Shown here: positions 39,201 to 48,101 of the stretch, one piece after another
Layout of the letters: every line of letters starts with the position of its first letter
Position numbering within the stretch: position 1 is the stretch's first letter
Assembly: GCF_026914265.1 (NCBI RefSeq)
Contig: NC_069124.1
Coordinates: 12,851,723-12,915,722, forward strand
Direction of reading: 5' to 3'
DNA from: Mya arenaria
Lineage: Eukaryota; Mollusca; Bivalvia; Myida; Myidae
DNA length: 64,000 nt
The notes under the pieces: model-generated
Databases searched by the model: none
Told to the model about the DNA's origin: nothing
What the model saw: only the letters and a program-made list of their open reading frames with translations
Made by a program: the position numbers and the translations under genes

Positions 39201-40845
39201 TAACGACGATTTTTGGCACAAAAGAAAGTCGGCGGTATTCATTACTGGGCCAATAAGGTAGCTACAAACTGTGATGTTGCAGGGGCGGATGCAAATAAAG
39301 AATCGCACAAAAAAGGATTCCATTGTCTACGGTGTCGGCGTTATCGTACTCATGTAAATTGCTGCAGTGCAAGCAGTTTTCGATCGGATGGAATCTCAAG
39401 ATGATATTTGCATTCATCATAGCGGCAATCCATTAACTTGCAGTTTAGTGGTATTCATTTAGCCCAATTTTCAAACTAAGAAATAACAAGAGATGTTTGT
39501 CAACCATTATGCCCCCCCCCCTCCTGAGCGCCATGTTGTCAGGATTATATGGACATTTGAATGAAATATGCATAGACCGAAATGACAGCTGATTTGTCAC
39601 TGATAACGGATGCCGTTGGGGCAGTTTTAAGATTAGGACCATTCAAAGTGTGAGAATAGAGTGTGGCCATCTACTGGTCAGGCACAGCCTCCAAGTCAAG
39701 TATGAGGGCCATCGGTGCAGACATTGTCATATTATCACTCGGACAACATTTGACCATTCAAGGTCACTTTGACCTTGACCTTTGGACCGATGACCCCCAA
39801 AAACAATACGGGTCATCGACTGGTCAGGCCCAACCACCAAGTCAAGTTTGAGGGCCATGGGTGCAGGCATTGTCAAGTTATCACATGGACAACCTTTTAC
39901 CATTCAAGGTCACTGCGACCTTGACCTTTGACCCGATTACCCCCAAAAACAATAGGGGTCATCTACTGGTCAGGCCCAACCTCCAAGTAAAATTTGAGGG
40001 CCAAGGATGCAGGCATTGTAAAATTATCACTCGGACAACCTTTAACCATTCAAGGTCACTGTGACCTTGACCTTTGGCCTGATGACCCCCAAAAACAATA
40101 GGGGTCACCTACCGGTCAGGCCCAACTTCCATATCAAGTTTGATGATCATAGGTCTAGGCATTGTTGAGTTATCACTCGGACAAGCTTTACAATTCCTTT
40201 CCCATTCAAGGTCACTGTGACCTTGACCTTTGACCCGATGAGCCCTTAAATCAATAGGGGTCATCTACTAGTCTGGCCCAACATTCATGTCGAGTTTGGT
40301 GACCATACGTCCAGGGATTGTTGAGTTATCACTCGGCCAAGCTTTGGTCTACCGACGGACCGACCGACCTACCGACCGACATGTGCAAAGCAATATACCC
40401 CTCTTCTTCGAAGGGGGGCATAATAAATAAATCAAACAAAACGTGCAAGCCATTATTTATATACTCCTGAGACTTTTTGCGTTTAAAAGTTGTGGGTTGG
40501 CTGCGTGTTCGATTATTGATAGAAATTGATGTTGCCTATGGTTTTATTATAAAAAAGGCCAAAGACAAAATGTTTTGGTTAGGGTTATATCCTTGGAGAA
40601 TGGTGTTAAAGTGACACTCTTATTCAAAATCAATACATACACATACACATGTATAACAACCATCAATTTTGACTGATAAACCTTTAACTACTTACTAAAA
40701 AAATGCATTTATGGAAAATATTTATTACTGATAACAACATTGTAACCGTGTATTTAAAAGCAGAAAGCGCAAAAATATTAAATGATTGGTGAATGCTAAA
40801 AAAATTACTTAAGTTTAAACTTTATTTAATTTAAATAAAAATTAG

Positions 40846-40895
<50 letters not shown>

Positions 40896-41647
40896 TTTTA
40901 TACCAACTGGCTAAAAACGGTAGGGACGGTGCCTATTTCGAAGATAGGGTCGGGTAACCCGAGCCGAATGTATTTTATGAGGCCTTAAGACAGCACAAGG
41001 CGCCAGTCGTTAAATCTTAATTTTACGTTGCTTCATGAAAATATGTTTCAAATGTTAGTTTTTGTTTAAGAAATATGCATATAACCTAGTTCGAAGTCTG
41101 GTGCGATGCTGGAGTCATACTTGAGGCGGTTGGCGTCATGATTTCCGGAAGTTCCGTCCTCCTTCAGACCCAGAAGGGAGTTAAGCGTCGCCTGTCTAAA
41201 AAAGAAGGGTTTGTTGAAACCAACAATTTTAAATGTACATTTGTTTTACGTGTTTACATTTGTTATATAAAGTAACTTGTAAGGCGAGTTTGTCTATTGG
41301 TGTACGGTGTTGTCCGCCTCTCACAAAAGAAGTTTTTGATTCTAATCCAACATTATTTTCCATGGCCTCTTCAAATAGACACCTTGGGCTCGTATTGCCA
41401 TCAGTATAATCTTATGATCGACTTTGTACCCAGAAAAGCTTTTTTTAACATTACCAGTCACTAGTGTTGCACTGTCGAGGATTCTAAATGAAACTTAATC
41501 GTTCGTTTATACTACACATGGTTATACAATATACAGTTTGGTTGTAGAAGTGTCACAATACCTAGATAAACTCTCCGCATTAAGAAAGGCACTGAACACA
41601 ATCTCAGAAACAACCAGCAGTAGGGAACTCGTAAATCCTGGAATCAT
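30259..41647 (-). CDS. Anion-type Cys-loop receptor subunit, copy B (GlyR/GluCl-like)
   Basis: Tandem paralogue of copy A. Coding exons: 41,647-41,562; 41,195-41,086; 38,350-38,283; 35,885-35,769; 35,226-35,117; 33,418-33,336; 32,771-32,631; 32,331-32,102; 30,919-30,782; micro-exon 30,571-30,542; 30,423-30,259. Phases agree, giving 425 residues. Eight internal exons match copy A in length and position; exon 2 is one codon longer. Signal peptide, Cys-loop (C171/C185), second disulfide (C232/C243), PAR-M2 and M3/M4 are all present. The M1-M2 exon differs from A at only 3 of 76 residues, while the loop B/F/C exon differs at 12 of 46, so the ligand-binding side has diverged faster. Donors after exon 2 (GTTATA) and the M1-M2 exon (GTTGTG) are weak. 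The 30-nt micro-exon adds [10 protein letters not shown] to the M3-M4 loop and has no counterpart in A. The C-terminus is shorter. Confidence 0.88.
30542..30571 (-). CDS. 30-nt micro-exon in M3-M4 loop of receptor B
   Basis: On the minus strand a TTTGCAG acceptor precedes and GTAAGTG follows 30 nt that keep the frame (10 codons, [10 protein letters not shown]). It would sit in the cytoplasmic loop between M3 and M4. The matching intron of copy A (9,583-9,873) shows no equivalent. It may be constitutive, alternative or a false pair of splice sites. Confidence 0.5.
30920..31600 (-). repeat. 57-bp minisatellite derived from the M3 exon 5' edge and its splice acceptor
   Basis: About 12 tandem units of 57 bp abut the M3 exon of receptor B. 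On the minus strand each unit contains a copy of the first about 33 nt of that exon (encoding the [11 protein letters not shown] start of M3) followed by intron sequence leading to the next pyrimidine-rich CAG. Most units therefore keep a 3' splice-site-like CCTTTGCAG next to an M3-coding start. 57 nt is 19 codons. Units differ by a few bases and show a higher-order pattern (GTAAGTGAACTTG type alternating with TTAAGTAAACCTG type). Copy A has a single copy of the exon edge and no array. Confidence 0.95.
35935..36062 (+). repeat. GTT/GTN-rich simple repeat
   Basis: Interrupted GTT repeats sit in the intron just upstream (transcript order) of exon 4 of receptor B. It is the orthologous position of the (GTT)n tract at 17,128-17,176 in copy A. 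Confidence 0.8.
36256..36545. repeat. About 24-bp minisatellite (CGATGATGAAAAC...)
   Basis: Roughly ten imperfect units of CGACAGTACGATGATGAAAA plus four bases lie in tandem. The last about 40 bp (ATATCGCATTATCATCATAG) partly inverts the unit. The array gives open frames on the minus strand (FHHRT/FIIVLSR repeats), which I regard as by-products of the repeat. Confidence 0.85.
36807..37345. repeat. Satellite of about 165-171 bp monomers
   Basis: Three full monomers (36,807-36,977; 36,978-37,144; 37,145-37,309) and a partial fourth lie in tandem. Shared landmarks are TTTTGGGGTAAAATGTT, AATGAGAATTT, GCCAATAACTTTGTC and AATTACCAGAA. Monomers are clearly diverged from one another. They lie in the intron between exons 3 and 4 of receptor B and are absent from copy A. 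Confidence 0.85.
39507..40424 (+). mobile_element. R3 repeat element, copy 2, with GCCCCCC terminal inverted repeats and perfect ERE-like palindromes
   Basis: The left end TTATGCCCCCCCCC and right end GGGGGGCATAA form a short terminal inverted repeat. Between them are about four tandem units of about 146 bp carrying GGTCATCTACTGGTCAGGCC, AAGTCAAGTTTGAGGGCCA and GTGACCTTGACCTTTGACC. The 3' part holds CCGACCGACCTACCGACCGA and CAAAGCAATATACC. It lies in intron 2 of receptor B. It is homologous to 1,525-2,277, with no coding sequence. Confidence 0.8.
40847..40895 (+). repeat. (AAT)n microsatellite
   Basis: About 15 uninterrupted ATA/AAT units follow an AT-rich stretch in intron 2 of receptor B. 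Confidence 0.95.
41290..41355 (+). repeat. Decayed tRNA-like/SINE relic in intron 1 of copy B
   Basis: GTGTACGGTGTTGTCCGCCTCTCAC followed by TTGATTCTAATCC resembles the A-box to B-box part of a tRNA-derived element. It matches 23,330-23,392 in copy A by position and sequence, so it was present before the duplication. Confidence 0.4.
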
Positions 41648-41869
41648 TCTGCCACCGTACAATTTTGTCGTCTGCAAGTACACGATGCCGTCTGCACCGG
41701 GATCCTTGCAGAATCGTTTCAGCAGATTTCATAAAGGATATCCGAAAGAACAAGTAATGAATATTTTATTTCAAGAGCAACGACTGCAAGTAACAATAGT
41801 GTGCTATTTAATTTCACTGGTATCTAATTTCACACTTTCTGAAATGATTTTTTATGTACTACACTACAT

Positions 41870-42495
41870 CTCTGCCAGAGCAGATTCGTTTTGCGCGGAT
41901 CAATTGAGCTTTATCCAAGATGCCTTACATACCGAGTAATTGGAAACATCTTGTACCAACAATAACTGCAGTGTGTCTAAACTAACTGTTGTACTTCAAT
42001 ATTGAACCTTTAATATCCATATTGTAAACACGGTTAGTGTTGCCATGAACAACTCATTTTACTAGCTAAAACCTTTAATGGTGTTTCAGTTGCATTAATC
42101 CAAATCAATATACAAATGTATAACGTTATTGGTGTTTCTGGAAAATAGCCATAGGTCACGTTATAACCTTCCCTAAGGAACTCATTTCCAAGTAAACCTG
42201 AGCCGCACCGAACATGTTGCAGTTTTTTTTTCCAAAGCCGGGTAATATCGTTCATAAATTCATTGTATAATTTAATAATACCAAATTCTTACGCACTAAT
42301 TTGAATTATCATCCATCACTTCCAGAATATTTTAGCTGGTTTTACTTATAAACTCTAGCAAAATATAACGGTAAGCAGTACTTTTCCAAGATTCTGCCGA
42401 AATAGTTTTAAGGATGAAATAATTATTCTGACAGCTACATAATGTCACAGAGAAAAACATAATAGTAGATGATGTGGTTTCATTTAGTGAGGACA
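41870..42495 (-). promoter_or_regulatory. Upstream flank of receptor copy B
   Basis: The flank aligns with 23,800-24,640 and 7,740-8,480. Anchors are GTTTTGCGCGGATCAATT (about 41,887), CTGGAAAATAGCCATAGGTCA (about 42,133) and CATCCATCACTTCCAGA. The alignment breaks at about 42,495, where the inverted-repeat cluster begins. Confidence 0.5.
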
Positions 42496-43775
42496 CACAT
42501 TTCTCCCACCTCAGATAAGTAGATCCATTAATTTAACCATGCTAGAAATTCTTATCTTGCCCACGGGCGAAGATAAAATGCCCGTATGGAACTCCTTTTT
42601 AATGGTCACCACATTGTAATAACCTCCCTTGTTGAAGACTGTCGTCTGTAGCATCGGAAGCTCTCTACATCTTCGAAACTCATCTTGGGTGTTATGAGCT
42701 TAAACTCCCGACGTTCTGGAGTGTGTTTTTTTTTTCGCAAGTGGCACCAAAAAAACAGTAGGGTCGGCGATATTTTCCAGGTAGGGTCAGGTGACCCGAA
42801 CCACACAATTTATTTTTTTAGGCCATGGTGAAAAAATTTGCGTTTGGATATGCGATAAATCGTGGTTGTCATGGGTATGCGCGCAGTGATTCAGATTATG
42901 TTAATAGACAAATCGGTCTTTAAATAGTTCTAAGGAGAGTGAAGCATTATTTCTTGAAAGGTGCATGAAAACTGTTTTATGGTGACATTTGACGCGAGAA
43001 ACAATTAATTAGCATTCTAAATATTGCCACAAGACAAGGTTTCCATGATGCTTCAGACAACAGTCTTCAACAAGGGAGGTAATTACAATGAGATTACCAT
43101 TAAGGAGTTCCATACGGGTACGAAATTTATCTTCGCCCGTGGGCAAGATAAGAATTTCTTGCATGGTTAAATTATTGGATCTACTTATCTGAGTTGGGAG
43201 AATATAAGTATCTCCCATGGCCGAGAGTGTAAAGAGGTTCATTCCGACCCGAACGTAGGGTGTTTTGCGGAAACGAAGTTTACCGAGTTTCCGCAAAACA
43301 CCCAGCGCGAAGGTCCGGATGAACCTATCTTACACGAGCGGCTATGGTAGATGCTTTTTCTCCCACCTCAATTAAACAATATTAAGTAAAAATGTAATTT
43401 TTGCTGGAACTCGTTTGTGCTTATTGAAAAAATTTGCGTTTAGATATGCGATAAATCGTGGTTGTCATGGGTATGCGCGCAGTGATTCAGATTATGTCAA
43501 TAGACAAATCGGTCTTTAAATAGTTCTAAGGAGAGTGAAGCATTATTTCTTGAAAGGTGCGTGAAAACTGTTTTATGGTGACATTTGAAGCGAGAAATAA
43601 TTAATTAGCGTTCTAAATATTGCCACAAGACGAGGTTTCCATGATGCTACAGACGACAGTTTTCAACAAGGGAGGTAATTGCAATGTGATTACCATTAAC
43701 GAGTTTCATACGGATACTAGTTTTATCTTCGCCCGTGGGCAAGATAAGAATTTCTTGCATGGTTAAATTAGAGAA
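42495..43775. mobile_element. Inverted-repeat element cluster with two near-identical 345-bp direct repeats
   Basis: Segment 42,495-42,655 is the inverted complement of 43,040-43,200 (shared TTATCTTGCCCACGGGCGAA). Segments 42,827-43,180 and 43,427-43,765 are direct copies with only scattered mismatches (shared ATATGCGATAAATCGTGGTT, GGTATGCGCGCAGTGATTCA). A long hairpin lies between them (43,210-43,352). The cluster interrupts the receptor B upstream flank and is absent from unit A, so it is younger than the duplication. Non-coding. Confidence 0.75.
43210..43352. repeat. 143-nt near-perfect hairpin
   Basis: The core is a perfect 17-bp inverted repeat, GGGTGTTTTGCGGAAAC at 43,258-43,274 and its complement at 43,287-43,303, with a 12-nt loop. 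The arms extend imperfectly outward about 40 bp on each side (ATCTCCCATGGCCG... against its complement ending GGCTATGGTAGAT). Confidence 0.9.
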
Positions 43776-43844
43776 ATAATGCTCTTCCATGCAATTGCAA
43801 CACATATAACATGGAGTTGCACATAACGTGTACCTGCGAAACAA

Positions 43845-44640
43845 CGCCTCAGCATTGTGAACCTCCATGGCAAGTATTTTGAAAATCCTAAAATGCACGG
43901 TAAAAATACGGCCCTGGTAAGGCTCAGTCCAAACTAATATCAACAGTACTCATTTTGACATTTAACCTCTAAGTGTGACCTTGATATTTGGCCATGTGTG
44001 TGATTCGCCGCCTCATCATTGTGAACCTTCATGGCAAGCTTTTTGAAAATCCTTTAATGCATGGTCAAGATACAGCTCGGACAAAGATCATTTCAACCTT
44101 GACCTTGACCTTTGATGTTCAGACCTTAGTTGTACACGACACGCCACCTCATCATGGTGAACCATCATTGCAATTTTGTTTTGAAATTCTATAATGAATG
44201 GTCAATATATTGACCAGACAAGGATCATTTCAACCTTTGACCTCTAACCTACACCTTTGGGGTACAGTCCTTGGTCTTGTATATACCACGCCGCTACATC
44301 ATGGTGAATCATCATGGCAGGTGTTTTGAAAATCCTGTAATGCGTGGCCAAGATACAGTCGAGACAGGGATCATTTCAAACCTTTAACCGTGACCTTTGA
44401 GGTACAGCCTTGAGTCTTGTGCGCGACATGTCACCTCATCATGGTGAACCTTCATGGCAAGTGTTTTGAAAATCGCATAATGCATGGTTAAGATGAAGCC
44501 CGGGCAAGAATTATTTCAAACTTTAATCTTGACCTTTGAGGTGTTTGACACGCAATCTCATCATGGTGAACCATCACAATGTTGTTTTTTTATTCTATAA
44601 TGCATGGTCAAGATACAGCCCAGATGAATTTCAGTCCGGA
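43845..44640. repeat. Tandem repeat of about 120-145 bp units
   Basis: Six diverged units are marked by CCTCATCATGGTGAACC, CATGGCAAGTGTTTTGAAAA and CAAGATACAGC, with TGACCTTGACCTTTGA motifs between. They lie in the spacer between receptor B and GEMIN8. Units toward the right are similar in style to R5. Confidence 0.8.
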
Positions 44641-45130
44641 CGGACGCACGCACATATAGGAAACTGCCATTGTGACAACTATTTCTGTATAACATTGACC
44701 TCCAAGTGTTACCTTGACTTTGGGATAAAAGCACTCCCATGGAGTTCTAAAAAATGTATGGAAACTGACTGAATTACCATTAATTGCAAAATCATGAGAC
44801 AAGAATTTTGCTATGAACTCCTTCATTCTATAACACTGACCTTCATGTGTAATATTGACCTTTGAGATCAGAGCATTAGTTTTATTGGGGACACACATTC
44901 CCATAGAGTTCTACAAATGTGTGGAATTTGATTGAATTCACATTTAAAGTTTAAAAATTATGGTTTAGGCAGGAATTATTAAAAATCCATAGTGTAAATA
45001 ACTTACCTCTGTGTGTCCTTGTTGTTTTAGATATGAAAACGAATGGTATGTGTGACGAACAGATAGTGTGATAACAATATACCCACGCCTTGAGGACATA
45101 AAACAATTGACACCAATGTTTGGGGCTCAG
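44640..45130. repeat. R5-related dispersed repeat
   Basis: The segment contains repeated TATAACA-TGACCT, TTGACCTTTGAGATCAGAGC and ACATTCCCATAGAGTTCTAC units resembling 25,005-25,572. It ends near ACCCACGCCTTGAGGACATA. Non-coding. Confidence 0.5.
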
Positions 45131-46074
45131 GAGACAAATGAATGTTGAACCATTGCTGCCAAAATAAGGAATTTAATCAATCTATAAAGTTCTGGTGGAC
45201 TCTATAAGAGTGTTTTCAAAATGTCCATTGTATATGTATTTAGATTAGTATGCTAAGACTTGCTGGTTTTTCTCATTGATAATGATTGGTATAAGATAGC
45301 ATTTTGAGGATAAAAAAGCACTACAAACTGTACAAATCTGACTGGCTTGTTCTCATATGCAAATAACATTCATTGACAATTATGTCAGTAAAACAATCAT
45401 TGAAATTTGTGTAGGACTAAAGTATTGATACCAATTAGGAAAGCTATGACAGGTCTATGTACAATTGTGTGTTTACCGACTTCATTGATTGGTCCCAGAG
45501 GCAGTTACAATAAAACAAATGCTGCTAATTTATTCATGAAATGCCTGAAGACTCACCAAGTCTGCAGTGTTTCACCATCCATGACTAATGGATATACATA
45601 GTAACGGTGCATTGTGGAAAAGAAAGCATAACGCATTTACTAATAATTTGCCCTTAACCTCTTTTGATTCAAAGTATTGTTAGAAGAGTTTGGACACAAA
45701 TAACGAATAGATCGTTAAATTAAACGCATATAATAATATATCACATTTCTAAACTGTACTTGAGCATTTGCTTTATTAGCCTTTAATAGCCTACGTACAT
45801 TATAAGACAGATAAATGTTTTTCATAGTCTATGAAATATCTAGAATAACTGATAAACAGTTAGTACCAAAGAACACTCAATACACATTTATTCAAATAAA
45901 GAACACATAGTACGAGTATAGCCTTCTTTCCATCATAAAACAGACAATAGAACTTTCATAGAGAAACAAATTATTGCACTGTCAATTCTCGCATTCATTT
46001 GCTTTGTAAACATTTCATTCACGATTTATGAATGGTGTATGTTGTTTATATATTATCAAATTCGTGGCAAACAA

Positions 46075-48101
46075 TCAGTCGCTTTGAGACTTTGTAGAAG
46101 AGCTGAACACAATCTTCAATGGCATGTTCGGCCAGACTCGAGGTTGTTTTGTGTCCGTATTTCTGTCGAAGGCCATCTGCAAGGCAGTTTCCATCCCATG
46201 AATCATAGCTGCCCCCTTGCCATACAGCAGTTTCATCTCGGCCGTGCGTCGCGCGCCCGGGCGCTCCTTTGGAGCATCAACGGTTGGTACACGCTCTCCA
46301 CCCACCTTCACTGAAACAGGGACAATTATGGGTGTACATTAATTTCTATATGTTTAAACAGTATGATTGAGTAAATGCATGATGGGTCACTCAGTATTAT
46401 AGAATATGAATTCTCTGGCTTGTGATATAAACATTGCTCTTTGAACAGAAGAATATAACGAAATTACTTCCTTGCATAGCCATTCTTACAATGTGTGTAG
46501 AAGGCTTATTTAACTCCCTGTTTTAAAAACAATTAATTGTTTGGTAGAATTTCTTACCAGTTTTAATAATTTGATATACAATGGAAGTACATAGCTTGTT
46601 GACAGAATTTGCTTTAAAATACCTTGTTCCACATTGATATGCTCCGGTTCTTCATTATTTTCTCCTTCACCATTCTTGGCCTCATCTGGAGAACAACATA
46701 CATAGTTATGTAGGTATACATGAGTCTTTGATGACTAAACAAATAAGAGGTTGCAAAACACTTCTCATGTTGTGACCTACGCCATACAGTACGTATCATC
46801 TACATTTTGTGAACTACATCACCCCGGTTTGAGTAGATTTTACAAGTTTAAAATGATTTGACATGATGTACGATAGCGAAAGGAGAATGATTTATATTAT
46901 TGTGGGTATCAATTAGAATGCAAATACAACTATGTAGTGCTTTAAACTCAGCTGCAACATACATGTACTTGTATCTTCAAATATACCTTTTGATTCCCAA
47001 CTTCTCAAAGAGACATACATGTCACAACTGCGCAAATTTTTAAAACTATTTTTAAGTATTCAAATTTTTAAAACTATTTCAAGTATACAAAAAAAACATC
47101 ATACATTTATGTAAAATGAGAATTCTGAAAAACTGAATTGAAACACTTGACCGCTATTTAATGATACTTTCATTAATGCAATAGTTAGTGTTACAATCAA
47201 TAAGCATTCCAATGAACCTTGAAATATTTCAAAATGATGAGTTTAACTGGAATGACAGAACTATATAATAACAAAAGCAAATTTATAAGACAATTCCAGC
47301 CTATCAATACCAATGGATCTCTTTCAAATCAAGTATCTTACCTCTCTGGCGCCTGTGCTCATCAGACTTAGCAAAGAAGTCAATCATGTCCTGTGTGATC
47401 TCCATTTCAATCTCTGAGCCAGTTGTCCCAGCATCAGGTGTTGTAGAATTAATATCAGAATTTGCCTTATTTTTGCTCTTCTTTTTGCCCCCTCTCCTTC
47501 TACGGGGCCGAGATTTACTTCCTGTGCTTGCTTCTGATATGCTCCCTATTTCACTTGGGACTCGGTTTGAACGTCCCGAGTTTGAACTGGGATATTGCGA
47601 TGGACGCACAAAATTGAAGTCACAGTTAAAGCTAGGATATTGGTTTGGATTAACAAAACTTGGAAATGGAGAATGCTGAGCAAACTGAGATCTAGTCCTT
47701 TTAAAAACATTGTTATAAGTTTGGAAATGTTTTTGGCACCAGCTCATTGATTGACTATAATGCTCCCAGTAAGCTCGGAAACAGTCATTCCTGTACCAAT
47801 TTCTGGATGAGAAATCTATGTCCTGCAAAAATTGGAACTTGTCAATTTTAGGTTGTTCAGGTTTACTCTCATCATAGTCACTTCCAGTATATTCAGTATC
47901 AAGTAGTGTAGGGTCCAAATCAGAGACTTCAGTAAACTCTATACTTATGTTACACACTCCATCTTCTGAGTCCTCTGTCACTGTTTCTCCAGTAGGTGTT
48001 GTGGATTCATCGTTGCTGCCATTGCCAATGTCTGTCCCAGACTGTGATGCAATGTCCAGATCAGAACAGGACATTGCTTCTTGCTGATTGGTAGATGCCA
48101 T
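46075..48101 (-). CDS. GEMIN8: Gem-associated protein 8 (SMN complex subunit)
   Basis: Gemin8 is a subunit of the SMN complex, where it links Gemin6/7 and unrip to SMN during snRNP assembly (family knowledge). Coding exons: 48,101-47,342; 46,685-46,623; 46,310-46,075, with matching phase-1 junctions, giving 352 residues. Residues about 100-133 (NWYRNDCFRAYWEHYSQSMS and following) match the vertebrate N-terminal WYxxPVYxRYWxHY block. Residues 231-253 (MEITQDMIDFF...EHRRQR) match the central block. The last exon (APKERPGARRTAEMKLLYGK...KQPRVWPNMPLK) matches the C-terminal block closely. It is longer than the human protein (about 242) because of an acidic N-terminal extension and a basic RPRRRRGGKKKSKNK insert. 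A CAG eight bases before the ATG may end a 5' UTR intron. Candidate poly(A) signals (AATAAA) lie at about 45,887-45,892 and 45,772-45,777. The 3' half is duplicated as a pseudogene at 26.5-27.0 kb. Confidence 0.92.
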
